In this document: positions 1 through 7,438 of the stretch, one piece after another | Numbering within the stretch: position 1 is the stretch's first letter | Layout of the letters: each line of letters opens with the position of its first letter | From: PRS1 sp965250265 | GTDB taxonomy: Bacteria; Bacteroidota; Bacteroidia; Flavobacteriales; Flavobacteriaceae | DNA length: 64,000 nucleotides | Reading direction: 5' to 3' | NCBI GenBank assembly: GCA_965250265.1 | Contig: CBDFNO010000014.1 | Location: 558,001 to 622,000 of the forward strand | Notes under the pieces: generated by a model | What the model was told of the DNA's origin: nothing | The model's database searches: none | The model's input: only the letters and a program-made list of their open reading frames with translations | Made by a program: the position numbers and the translations under genes

Positions 1-1
1 C

Positions 2-151
2 ATTAATGGTATATTAGCTATCATATTCATTATTATAGGAGCTGTTGCTACGTCTAGGTTACACCTAAATGCTCACACGAATACTGAATTAATAATAGGA
101 TTTTTTATTGGATTGATTCCTCAATTGATTATGCTTAACTATTGGTTATAA
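2..151 (+). CDS. C-terminal end of a PAP2-like membrane phosphatase (partial)
   Basis: An open frame runs in from the left edge for 49 codons and stops at TAA 149-151. It encodes two hydrophobic segments joined by a short loop reading SRLHLNAHTNTELIIGF, which resembles the last conserved block (SRxxLxAHTxxEvxxGF) of PAP2-superfamily lipid phosphatases. The His of AHT would be the catalytic histidine of that block. The start and the first motifs lie outside the window, so the family call rests on this tail alone. It converges on, and overlaps by 6 bases, the barrel gene that ends at 146. Confidence 0.55.
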   Translation: MNGILAIIFIIIGAVATSRLHLNAHTNTELIIGFFIGLIPQLIMLNYWL

Positions 152-841
152 TATATAAAATATAAGTCCAATTTTAATAGCATTTATATTAATAGATTCT
201 TCATTAATTTTTGCTTCATTTTTAAAAATAGGGTTAAGCCCATAATACAAATAGATATTCCAGGTATTATAACCAATACTTAAAGTTATTCCATATTGAA
301 TTTTATCAAAATCACTTATGTTTTTAAGTTCAATATTTTGTGGAGTGCCTTTAAATTTCGATGTTGAAGAAAACATATATCCTAACTTGAATCCTGAATA
401 AATCCTCCAAAATTTATACGATTCTGCAGTTGAGGCTCTCCATCTAAATTGAAACGGAATTTCTATAAGATGCATTGAAAACTTATTTTTAGTAAATGAC
501 GTACTTTCAATAATTTCATAATTAAACGCACCTTGCTGATCTTTAGAAACCAATAGATTTTGATTAAATGAATTCGCTGAATAACCCAAGCCTAAACCAA
601 AAGACAGTGTTCTCCTTTTATTAATTGGCATATCTCTAATAAAACCGAAATGAAAACCGCTTGAGAATCCATTTTGTGACATGTCTTGAGGCATCTTACC
701 CAAAAGATTGTAGGTTATTCCAAAATAGAATTGATCTTCTCGATAGAGATTATCTGGTCCCGCAGTAGAAGAAGTAGTGTCTTGCCCTAATATAGATTGA
801 TAACTAAAAAATGATAATATTAAAATTAAAACAAATCTCAT
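146..841 (-). CDS. PorT-like outer-membrane beta-barrel protein
   Basis: A 231-residue exported protein. An N-terminal signal peptide of about 19 residues ends at ILGQ, and the rest is made of alternating polar/hydrophobic strands typical of an eight-stranded barrel, ending in the aromatic-rich NAIKIGLIFYIL. Length and strand pattern fit the PorT/SprT family, one member of which is a T9SS assembly protein; whether this copy has that role is inferred only. It lies directly behind the two exbD genes on the same strand, with a 76-bp gap, so it may be the last gene of that energy-transducing cluster. A -7-like box sits only 4 nt upstream of the ATG, which suggests it may also have its own leaderless transcript. 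Confidence 0.7.
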   Translation of the reverse strand: MRFVLILILSFFSYQSILGQDTTSSTAGPDNLYREDQFYFGITYNLLGKMPQDMSQNGFSSGFHFGFIRDMPINKRRTLSFGLGLGYSANSFNQNLLVSKDQQGAFNYEIIESTSFTKNKFSMHLIEIPFQFRWRASTAESYKFWRIYSGFKLGYMFSSTSKFKGTPQNIELKNISDFDKIQYGITLSIGYNTWNIYLYYGLNPIFKNEAKINEESININAIKIGLIFYIL

Positions 842-845
842 TGCG

Positions 846-853
846 TAAAGTTA
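846..853 (-). promoter_or_regulatory. Candidate -7 box of the PorT-like gene (leaderless)
   Basis: Read on the minus strand this is TAACTTTA, close to the Bacteroidetes -7 consensus TAnnTTTG, followed by CGCA and then the ATG at 841. With such spacing transcription would begin at or next to the start codon. No clear -33 TTTG was seen, so it is only a candidate. Confidence 0.3.
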
Positions 854-917
854 AATAAATAAAAATGGGCATTCTTGATAGAATACCCATTTTAATATAA
901 ATTTTAATTTTAAGCTT

Positions 918-1394
918 CTAGTTGTCAGAAAGGTCTCCTTTTATTGAGGCATAATTGATTTTTAAAGCCTGAACTTTTCTGAGTTCTTGTTTTACATCAC
1001 CAACAATTCCCATATTTGCATCCTTATCTACTTTTAATGAAGTAATTAAAAATGGTATTTCTTCTTCACGTTTAGACGCACGTTCCGCAGCAATAAAGGC
1101 AGCAATGTCGCTAACTTGAGAGAAATCATCGTTAAGTTGAATTCTAGCTTCTGTCCCAAATTGCTTTTTATAATAACGACTAGGTTTCCCTATATAAACA
1201 TACATTACCAAATTCTTTTTTTCAAGCTTTTCAACTTCTGATGCTTTGGGTATATTAATAGTAATCTTAAGCGAATTATCTCTCATTACAGTAGCAACCA
1301 TAAAGAAAAATAATAACATAAAAACGATATCAGGTAATGATGCTGTATTTATTGCTGGCAAACCGCCATCCTTTTTCTTTTTAAATTTAGACAT
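918..1394 (-). CDS. ExbD/TolR-type biopolymer transport protein (second copy)
   Basis: A 158-residue protein with a short cytoplasmic Lys-rich N-terminus, one transmembrane helix at about residues 21-38 and a periplasmic domain. The helix carries the conserved proton-path Asp at residue 22 (PDIVFMLLFFFMV), the hallmark of ExbD/TolR. ExbD works with ExbB in the inner membrane to use the proton gradient for an outer-membrane process. It follows the first exbD by 28 bp, so the two are probably co-translated. The pair may form a heteromeric periplasmic dimer; this is inference from the duplication. Confidence 0.9.
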   Translation of the reverse strand: MSKFKKKKDGGLPAINTASLPDIVFMLLFFFMVATVMRDNSLKITINIPKASEVEKLEKKNLVMYVYIGKPSRYYKKQFGTEARIQLNDDFSQVSDIAAFIAAERASKREEEIPFLITSLKVDKDANMGIVGDVKQELRKVQALKINYASIKGDLSDN

Positions 1395-1422
1395 ATGTTA
1401 TATACTTGTATTAAATTCTAAA

Positions 1423-2025
1423 TTATTGAACTTCTGAAAGCTTTTGTGGATACTCCAATTTTATTTGAGCAATCTGCTCTTTTAGCTTTTCTTTATTCCC
1501 AAGCCAATTTACATCTTTAACATTTTTTTGCATTTCAGCAAAAGACATGTCATATTGTTCTTCGGATCTTCTATTTCTTAATACATTATATGCTGCTACC
1601 AATTCGTTTTGAACTGAAATATAGAAACCATAAGATGTTTGACGTTCGTTCTTTAAAGAAATAATTGCTTTGTCTGGATGATCTGAAGATGAAGAACTTC
1701 TCGCTCCTTTACAATAATCACATCTTTCACCATCGGCATTAGTTCCTCCTCCATTATCTAAAAATTCAACAGCAGCAGCCCTTAAATCTTTAACGTTCAT
1801 TAATTCATCTTCTACTTGCATTTGATCTTTATTGTTAAGCAGAACTGTAAAAATATTTTTCTGTTTGATTATTACATCTTCTTCAGAATCATCAATTGGA
1901 GGCAGTTTTCTGTTTAAACCAGAATCTTTTTCCATAGTAGTTGTTACTAAAAAAAATATCAGTAACAAAAATGCAATGTCGGCCATAGAGCCTGCATTAA
2001 CTTCGGGTGCTGCTCGTTTTGCCAT
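1423..2025 (-). CDS. ExbD/TolR-type biopolymer transport protein with CxxC insert
   Basis: A 200-residue ExbD-family protein with one helix (about residues 15-31) holding the conserved Asp at residue 16 (ADIAFLLLIFFLV). The periplasmic domain is about 40 residues longer than in the neighbouring ExbD and contains Cys102 and Cys105 in CDYCKGARSSSSSDH, a pair that could form a disulfide or bind metal. It starts 2 bp after the membrane-protein gene upstream, so coupled translation in the exbB operon is likely. Confidence 0.9.
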   Translation of the reverse strand: MAKRAAPEVNAGSMADIAFLLLIFFLVTTTMEKDSGLNRKLPPIDDSEEDVIIKQKNIFTVLLNNKDQMQVEDELMNVKDLRAAAVEFLDNGGGTNADGERCDYCKGARSSSSSDHPDKAIISLKNERQTSYGFYISVQNELVAAYNVLRNRRSEEQYDMSFAEMQKNVKDVNWLGNKEKLKEQIAQIKLEYPQKLSEVQ

Positions 2026-2027
2026 AA

Positions 2028-2480
2028 TTATTTAATTAATTTTTTAACTCCTGTATATAATATTGAACCAATAGCCAATACTCCTAAAATATAAAACGCT
2101 ACTAATCCAGTGCCAACCCAATGTGAAGCAGTTTCAGTTGCTACTCCTTCACTATGCTCATATACAGTTGTATCTCCTCCAGTTAAAGCATAGGCTATAA
2201 TTAATATAGCAATAAATGTGCCACCTCCTATTAAAGTGCTCTTTAAAGATCCTTTATTAGTAAATAAATTTGTGATCACAAAAATTATAACAAATGCTAA
2301 AATTAATCCAAAAGTCACATAAGCCACATAAGCCATATTATCTACTGAACTAGTAGATTCGCCAGCCTTATAAGCTGCATCAATAACTTTATCACCTGTT
2401 GAGATAATTAGCACTAAAAATAAAGCACCCACTAAAGATAATAACACTGTTACTATCCTAAATATTTTTAATAAATTCAT
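2028..2480 (-). CDS. Small four-helix membrane protein of the exbB-exbD cluster
   Basis: A 150-residue integral membrane protein of unknown function. Four hydrophobic segments are visible at about residues 8-27, 49-70, 83-101 and 123-142, with short charged ends and a Lys-rich C-terminus. No family motif is recognised. It sits between exbB (25 bp upstream) and the first exbD (2 bp downstream), so it is very likely part of the same complex or needed for it; that role is inferred from position alone. Confidence 0.7.
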   Translation of the reverse strand: MNLLKIFRIVTVLLSLVGALFLVLIISTGDKVIDAAYKAGESTSSVDNMAYVAYVTFGLILAFVIIFVITNLFTNKGSLKSTLIGGGTFIAILIIAYALTGGDTTVYEHSEGVATETASHWVGTGLVAFYILGVLAIGSILYTGVKKLIK

Positions 2481-2505
2481 AATAATATATGATTTTAAAG
2501 GGTTA

Positions 2506-3282
2506 TTATTTCTTGTTTCTTATTAATAAATCCATCAATGTAATTGATGCATCTTCCATATCATTAACTATGCTATCAATTTTTGCAATAATGTAATTAT
2601 AAAATATTTGAAGAATAATAGCTACCACTAAACCAAATACTGTTGTTAACAATGCTATTTTAATACCTCCAGCTACTAACGAAGGATTCATGTCTCCAGC
2701 TGCTTCAATTTTATCGAATGCAGAAATCATACCAATTACTGTTCCCATGAAACCAAGCATTGGAGCTAATGCAATAAATAATGAAATCCAAGACACGTTC
2801 TTTTCTAATAGTCCCATTTGCACACCACCATAACTTACTACAGCTTTTTCAACCTGTTCTAATCCTTCATCCACTCTATCTAAACCTTGATAAAATATAG
2901 AAGCTACTGGTCCTTTTGTGTCTCTACAAACTTCTTTTGCGGCTTCAACACCTCCAGAAGAAAGTGCATCTTCTACATTTTGTGTTAACTTTTTAGTGTT
3001 TGATGAAGAAAGGTTTAAAAAGATAATTCTTTCTATAGCAATTGCTAAGCCTAGAATTAAACATAATAATACAATCCCCATAAATCCTGCGCCTCCTTCA
3101 ATAAATCTCTTTTTTAATTCTTGATGAAATCCAGTATCTTCAGTAGCAGAGGCCGTATCGTCATCTTGAGTTATACTTACAACTGTATTAATAGTTGTGT
3201 TTGTGTTCGCATTAGTATTAGCATTTACAGTTCCGAATGCCATAATACCTGCGATAGCTAGAATAGAAAATAATCTTTTCAT
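2506..3282 (-). CDS. exbB: MotA/TolQ/ExbB proton channel family protein
   Basis: A 258-residue protein that begins with a cleavable-looking signal peptide and an Asn/Thr-rich periplasmic stretch (residues about 20-50), then has the three ExbB helices at about 66-88, 165-190 and 205-232. The last two enclose the conserved motifs APMLGFMGTVIGMI and KIALLTTVFGLVVAI that line the proton path. It is the first gene of a minus-strand run exbB, membrane protein, exbD, exbD, PorT-like barrel. The partner receiving the energy (a TonB or a motility protein) is not encoded nearby. Confidence 0.9.
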   Translation of the reverse strand: MKRLFSILAIAGIMAFGTVNANTNANTNTTINTVVSITQDDDTASATEDTGFHQELKKRFIEGGAGFMGIVLLCLILGLAIAIERIIFLNLSSSNTKKLTQNVEDALSSGGVEAAKEVCRDTKGPVASIFYQGLDRVDEGLEQVEKAVVSYGGVQMGLLEKNVSWISLFIALAPMLGFMGTVIGMISAFDKIEAAGDMNPSLVAGGIKIALLTTVFGLVVAIILQIFYNYIIAKIDSIVNDMEDASITLMDLLIRNKK

Positions 3283-3356
3283 TTATCTTGATCTTAATTT
3301 TATTAGTTAATGGGTTAAAGATATAAAAAAAATGCAATTAAAAAATAAAAATTACA

Positions 3357-3373
3357 GCAGAGAGGAAGGGATT
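3357..3373. repeat. 17-bp direct copy of the tRNA-Ser 3' end
   Basis: GCAGAGAGGAAGGGATT occurs here and again at 3476-3492, where it forms the acceptor and T-arm end of the tRNA-Ser gene. The copy lies 119 bp beyond the tRNA 3' end and in the same orientation, the geometry left by site-specific integration into a tRNA, or by loss of a second tandem tRNA. No integrase or cargo lies between the copies. Confidence 0.55.
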
Positions 3374-3409
3374 AACAATGTTGTTCCCAAAATTCTCTAA
3401 CATAGTCAT

Positions 3410-3476
3410 CAAAAGTATTTATTATTCATTTTTAATAAACGAGCTTCTTAAAAAATTTCCTGAATAAATACTTTTG
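3410..3476. repeat. 14-bp inverted repeat abutting the tRNA-Ser 3' end
   Basis: CAAAAGTATTTATT at 3410-3423 is perfectly matched by its reverse complement at 3463-3476, with a 39-nt AT-rich loop. The inner arm ends on the base next to the tRNA discriminator. It could act as a tRNA transcript 3' structure or be a relic of a small mobile element. Confidence 0.5.
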
Positions 3477-3564
3477 CAGAGAGGAAGGGATTCGAACCCT
3501 CGATACGCTTTTAACATATACACACTTTCCAGGCGTGCGCCTTCGACCACTCGGCCACCTCTCT
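3477..3564 (-). tRNA. tRNA-Ser (anticodon GGA)
   Basis: The reverse complement folds as a class II tRNA of 88 nt. The acceptor stem AGAGAGG pairs with CCUCUCU, followed by discriminator G. The anticodon loop reads CUGGAAA with anticodon GGA, the long variable arm expected of tRNA-Ser follows, and the T loop GUUCGAAUC is intact. CCA is not encoded. The gene stands alone between exbB and ansA. Confidence 0.95.
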
Positions 3565-3636
3565 AAACATTTGTCTTTTTTACAGTGGATGAAATAACAA
3601 AAAAAAGTTTAAATGTTAAAACTTTGCTTGTTAATT

Positions 3637-4662
3637 TTAAGATATTTCTCCTCGTAAAGATGTTTCAAAAAGAGTCTTAAATACTTTTGTGGATAGATTC
3701 TTACCTAATAAATACATTAGTTTTGTAATTGCAGCTTCAGTAGTTATATCTTTACCCGAGATTACGCCAACCTTTTTTAATTGAGTACTTGTTTCATAGT
3801 GCCCCATCATTACACTTCCTCCCGAACATTGTGTAACATTAATAATATGTATACCTTTTAAAATAGCTTCTCTTAATAATATAATAAACCAATCTTCAGT
3901 AGTGCAATTCCCAGCACCATAGGTTTCTAAAATAATCCCTCTAAGATTAGGCGAATTAAAAATACTCTGTAACAGCGATTGAGAAATTCCCGGAAATAAT
4001 TTTACCAAGGCAATATTTGTATCAAGTTCTTTATGTACTACTAAGGCTTCTGTTGTATCTGGTTTAAATAAATGTTGATAGTTAATTTTTAAATGTACAC
4101 CTGATTCGGCTAAATTCGGATAATTTAAAGATGCAAATGCTTCAAAATGTTCGGTATTTATTTTTGTAGTTCTATTGCCTCTATATAATTTGTATTCAAA
4201 ATAAAGACCAACTTCTTTTATTACTGGTTTGTTCTCTTCCTGTAATGATGCTACTTGAATTGATGTGATCAAATTTTCTTTGGCGTCAGTTCTTAAATCC
4301 CCAATAGGTAACTGTGACCCAGTAAAAATTACTGGCTTGGATAAATTTTCTAACATAAAACTTAAAGCCGAAGCCGAATAACTCATCGTATCACTTCCGT
4401 GTAAAATGACAAAGCCATCACAGGTATCGTAATTATTCTCTATGATCTCAGCTATCAGCATCCAATATTCAGGGTTTATATTTGATGAATCTATAGGCTT
4501 ATCAAGTGAAATGGTTTCTATAGTGCAATCTAAAAGTTTAAGTTCTGGAATCTTAATTATTAGATTATTAAAATCGAAAGAATACAATACTCCACTTTCA
4601 GGGTCTTTAATCATCCCTATTGTTCCTCCAGTATATATTAAAAGTATGTTTGGTGTTTTCAT
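3637..4662 (-). CDS. ansA: Type I L-asparaginase
   Basis: A 341-residue cytoplasmic-type asparaginase that hydrolyses L-asparagine to aspartate and ammonia. The first catalytic Thr block is IYTGGTIGM near the N-terminus, and the second is HGSDTMSYSASALSFML at about residues 89-105, holding the Thr-Asp pair of the second triad. No signal peptide is present, which favours the cytoplasmic AnsA type over the periplasmic AnsB type. The start lies 2 bp beyond the stop of the TatD gene, so the two form an operon. Confidence 0.9.
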   Translation of the reverse strand: MKTPNILLIYTGGTIGMIKDPESGVLYSFDFNNLIIKIPELKLLDCTIETISLDKPIDSSNINPEYWMLIAEIIENNYDTCDGFVILHGSDTMSYSASALSFMLENLSKPVIFTGSQLPIGDLRTDAKENLITSIQVASLQEENKPVIKEVGLYFEYKLYRGNRTTKINTEHFEAFASLNYPNLAESGVHLKINYQHLFKPDTTEALVVHKELDTNIALVKLFPGISQSLLQSIFNSPNLRGIILETYGAGNCTTEDWFIILLREAILKGIHIINVTQCSGGSVMMGHYETSTQLKKVGVISGKDITTEAAITKLMYLLGKNLSTKVFKTLFETSLRGEIS

Positions 4663-4664
4663 TT

Positions 4665-5432
4665 TTAAACTTTAAAAACGTCTTTTGAATTTGCTGTAGT
4701 AATTTCGGCAATTTCTTCTTGTCTTAAACCATATATTTCTGATAATTTTTCTAATACCTTTAATATATAACTACTTTCATTGCGCATCCCTCTATATGGT
4801 GTTGGCGATAAATATGGTGAATCTGTTTCTAAAACTATATGCTTCAAATCAATTTGATTTAAAAATTGATCGATTTTACCATTTTTAAAAGTAATAACAC
4901 CTCCAATACCTAGTTTCATATTATAGGAAATGGCTAGACGAGCTTGCTTCAAAGTTCCGGTGAAGCAATGAAAGATTCCGAACAAATCGTCTGCTTTTTC
5001 TTCTTCTAAAATTTCAAATATCTCATTAAACGATTCTCGGCAATGTATTACTATGGGTAGCTTATATTTTTTTGCAAGTTTTATTTGAATCCGGAATGCA
5101 TCTTGTTGAATTTTAAGTGTTGATTTATCCCAATATAAATCAATTCCTATTTCGCCTATCGCAACAAAAGGGCGTTTTAATAATAATTGTTTTACATGTT
5201 CTAATTCCTTTTTAAAATTTTCTTTAACAGAAGTTGGATGTAATCCCATCATTAAAAACACATGCTTTGGATAATCGTTTTCCAGTTGAAACATAGCTTT
5301 TGTATATGTAGAGTCAATAGCAGGGATAAAAAAACGAGTGATGTTTCGGTCTAAAGCGCGCATAATCATCTCTTTTCTATCAGTATCAAAGGCTTCACTG
5401 TATAAATGTGTATGAGTATCTGTTATAATCAT
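4665..5432 (-). CDS. TatD family metal-dependent hydrolase (DNase-like)
   Basis: A 255-residue TIM-barrel hydrolase. The metal and catalytic residues of the family are all visible: THTH at residues 6-9, GEIGID near 92-97, VIHCRE and FHCFTG in the middle, and ETDSPYL near 203-209. TatD proteins are Mg-dependent 3'-5' DNA/RNA exonucleases; the physiological substrate here is unknown. It is the first gene of a two-gene operon with ansA. Confidence 0.9.
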   Translation of the reverse strand: MIITDTHTHLYSEAFDTDRKEMIMRALDRNITRFFIPAIDSTYTKAMFQLENDYPKHVFLMMGLHPTSVKENFKKELEHVKQLLLKRPFVAIGEIGIDLYWDKSTLKIQQDAFRIQIKLAKKYKLPIVIHCRESFNEIFEILEEEKADDLFGIFHCFTGTLKQARLAISYNMKLGIGGVITFKNGKIDQFLNQIDLKHIVLETDSPYLSPTPYRGMRNESSYILKVLEKLSEIYGLRQEEIAEITTANSKDVFKV

Positions 5433-5436
5433 GTGG

Positions 5437-5444
5437 CTAAAATA
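5437..5444 (-). promoter_or_regulatory. Candidate -7 box of the tatD-ansA operon (leaderless)
   Basis: On the minus strand this reads TATTTTAG, one base off the -7 consensus TAnnTTTG, followed by CCAC and the ATG at 5432. The 4-nt gap is the same as at glyS and thiL. No strong -33 element is seen. Confidence 0.35.
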
Positions 5445-5475
5445 AGCTATGATTATTATATTTGAAAAAAAATAA

Positions 5476-5913
5476 ATGACGTTACAAGAATTTCTTCTTC
5501 CGCAAGGTTATGTAAAAATTAAACTTAAGCTTACAAAAACAAATCATTTTGAAATTAAAGCCATTGTAAATGGTATTAAAGGTAAATTTATTTTAGATAC
5601 AGGTGCTTCAAATTCCTGTATTGGTTTTGATTCGGTTAAGAACTTTAATTTAAAAGTTGAAGAATCGAAAGTTAAAGCGGCTGGGGCAGGTGCTATAGAT
5701 ATGCTAACAAAAATCTCTAAAAAAAATGTGATTAAAATCGGAAAATGGAAAAAAGATAAAGTCGCATTAATTTTATTTAATCTTATACATGTTAATACAG
5801 CATTGATGAATCATAGCTCAAATCCTATTGATGGTATTATTGGAGCCGATATTTTAAAAAAGGGTAATGCTGTAATAGATTACCAAAAAAAATATTTATA
5901 TCTTAAGCTATAA
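5476..5913 (+). CDS. Retropepsin-like aspartyl protease
   Basis: A 145-residue protein with the single-domain retroviral-type aspartic protease fold. FILDTGASNSCIG places the catalytic Asp at residue 41, followed by hydrophobic flap strands and the C-terminal DGIIGADILKKGNAVIDY, which matches the conserved block of this family. Like retropepsin it would have to dimerise to be active. No signal peptide or membrane helix is seen. A good -7 box (TATATTTG, 5457-5464) lies 11 nt before the ATG. It is divergent from the tatD operon and 29 bp ahead of the response regulator. Confidence 0.8.
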   Translation: MTLQEFLLPQGYVKIKLKLTKTNHFEIKAIVNGIKGKFILDTGASNSCIGFDSVKNFNLKVEESKVKAAGAGAIDMLTKISKKNVIKIGKWKKDKVALILFNLIHVNTALMNHSSNPIDGIIGADILKKGNAVIDYQKKYLYLKL

Positions 5914-5942
5914 TTAATAAAGTATAAAAGCTATTTTCCTGT

Positions 5943-6569
5943 ATGAAACCTTCGATTATTATTGCTGATGACCATCCTTTAGTGTTAAAAGGACTGCAAG
6001 ATTTTTTAACCGAAAGAAAATATAATGTAGTTGGTAGCGCATCTAATGGTAAAGATGCCTATGATTTAATCGTTAAGTATAGTCCTGATATAGCCATTTT
6101 AGATATTAGAATGCCTTCTATGACAGGAATAGAAATAACAGAAAAATGTATAAATAATAACATAAAAACAAGAATTGTACTTATCACTTTTGAGAAAAGC
6201 GCGCAACTCTACGAACAGGCAAAGGCGCTAAATGTGTTTGGGTATATCCTTAAAGAATTTGCGTTAGCCGAAATTGAAAACTGTTTAGCTTCTATACAAA
6301 ATAACATTCCTTATTTCAGCCCAGAAATTGAAACGTCTTTCCCAGGAAATGGTATTAATGAAACTATAAATTCATTAACACCTACAGAGAAAAAAATCTT
6401 AAAATTAATTGCTCAAAATAAGACAAATAAAGAGATTGGAGAAGAACTATTCATTTCTTATCGTACTGCAGAAAAGCATAGAAGCAACATTGTCAGTAAA
6501 TTAGGTCTAAATCCTCATCCAAATAGTCTATTAATTTGGGCTAAAGAAAACCAAAATTACTTTCTGTAA
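5943..6569 (+). CDS. NarL/LuxR-type response regulator
   Basis: A 208-residue two-domain regulator. The receiver domain (about 1-120) has the acidic pair DD at 9-10, the phospho-acceptor Asp54 in ILDIRMPS, a Thr and a Lys further on. The C-terminal LuxR helix-turn-helix (about 143-190) reads LTPTEKKILKLIAQNKTNKE and onward. No histidine kinase is adjacent, so it is an orphan regulator here. A perfect 18-bp palindrome begins 3 bp after its stop codon and could be a binding site, though its own target is unknown. Confidence 0.88.
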   Translation: MKPSIIIADDHPLVLKGLQDFLTERKYNVVGSASNGKDAYDLIVKYSPDIAILDIRMPSMTGIEITEKCINNNIKTRIVLITFEKSAQLYEQAKALNVFGYILKEFALAEIENCLASIQNNIPYFSPEIETSFPGNGINETINSLTPTEKKILKLIAQNKTNKEIGEELFISYRTAEKHRSNIVSKLGLNPHPNSLLIWAKENQNYFL

Positions 6570-6571
6570 AT

Positions 6572-6589
6572 ATACGTGACGTCACGTAT
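6572..6589. promoter_or_regulatory. Perfect 18-bp palindrome, possible operator
   Basis: ATACGTGACGTCACGTAT is perfectly self-complementary and lies just behind the response-regulator stop codon, in a 293-bp convergent gap before gldD. It is much more GC-rich than its surroundings and has no T-tract, so it does not look like an intrinsic terminator. A dimeric DNA-binding protein site is the natural reading. Confidence 0.5.
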
Positions 6590-6686
6590 TGTTTGGTATA
6601 CTATTATTATAGACATTTACAGTGCTATTAATTAGTTATTAGGGAGAATTAGCGAAGGCTCTGGATTATTTATTAATTCAGAGTTT

Positions 6687-6875
6687 TCAATTTAGAACTT
6701 TTCCTTTAATGAGAATCCTTTCAAGTTTAACTGCAAAATATGAATAAATTAATAGTATTAAATAATAGATTATTCTTTTTAGATTAGCAGCTATAGTTAT
6801 AATTGTTTTTGGAATAAATCTTTTAGTTAATAATAAAAACTGTTTGTAGAGATCATCTTTTTCTATTCTTTCCAT
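6687..6875 (-). CDS. Possible small membrane protein behind gldD
   Basis: A 62-codon frame whose ATG lies inside the last codons of gldD (overlap 13 bp), an arrangement that allows translational re-initiation. It encodes a Lys-rich N-terminus and one hydrophobic stretch (about residues 32-47, rich in Ile, Leu and Tyr). Nothing in it is recognised, and in such AT-rich DNA a frame of this length may be chance. Confidence 0.25.
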   Translation of the reverse strand: MERIEKDDLYKQFLLLTKRFIPKTIITIAANLKRIIYYLILLIYSYFAVKLERILIKGKVLN

Positions 6876-7438
6876 TTTAAGGTTTCCATAATATGTTGTA
6901 TGTCTTTCTTAAGATAATCTACAGCTGGAAGAATAGAGTCATAATTAGGTTTTACATAAAAATACAACGAACCAGTTAAAAAATGGTTGATACTATCAGT
7001 TACATAAAACTGAGATTGTGATGCAGCATTTCCATCTACTTCATAAAACATTCCATAAATATGCTGTTCAAAATTTGTAAAAGATTGTTCTATAATTGCA
7101 TCTGCTTTTCTTGCATGTGATTGTGTAATATTTTGAGCGTCTACAATATAACGTTGTAAACTGGTGCTATTTACTTTTTTATATGTTAAAAAAATGGTTG
7201 CTTTTATAGTTGGATAGGTTATATCTATTCCTAAAGTTTTTTGATGTTCAGAAGCTTTTATTTTGCCAATACTACTAGCAAGGCTGTTTTTTTCAAAAGT
7301 AAAAGGAATGTCTATATTAACTTCTTTATATTGTGGTTTTGGGTAATCTAATCTTAAAAAAGCTTTAGGTTTAGGTATAGGGTTATTGCCACAAGAGACA
7401 CATAATACCATTATATAAAGCAGCAATAAATTCTTCAT
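6863..7438 (-). CDS. gldD: Gliding motility lipoprotein GldD
   Basis: A 191-residue lipoprotein with a short hydrophobic leader and lipobox LCVSC, the lipidated Cys being residue 16. The following PKAFLRLDYPKPQY and the rest of the chain match the GldD family of gliding Bacteroidota, which is needed for gliding and for T9SS function in Flavobacterium. It overlaps gldE by one base (7438), so the two are translationally coupled. The order mutY-ssb-gldE-gldD is conserved in this family and supports the call. Confidence 0.9.
   Translation of the reverse strand: MKNLLLLYIMVLCVSCGNNPIPKPKAFLRLDYPKPQYKEVNIDIPFTFEKNSLASSIGKIKASEHQKTLGIDITYPTIKATIFLTYKKVNSTSLQRYIVDAQNITQSHARKADAIIEQSFTNFEQHIYGMFYEVDGNAASQSQFYVTDSINHFLTGSLYFYVKPNYDSILPAVDYLKKDIQHIMETLKWKE

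Noticed and set aside
3357..3373. A second tRNA-Ser gene
   Set aside because: Only the last 17 bases match; no anticodon arm or 5' acceptor strand lies upstream.
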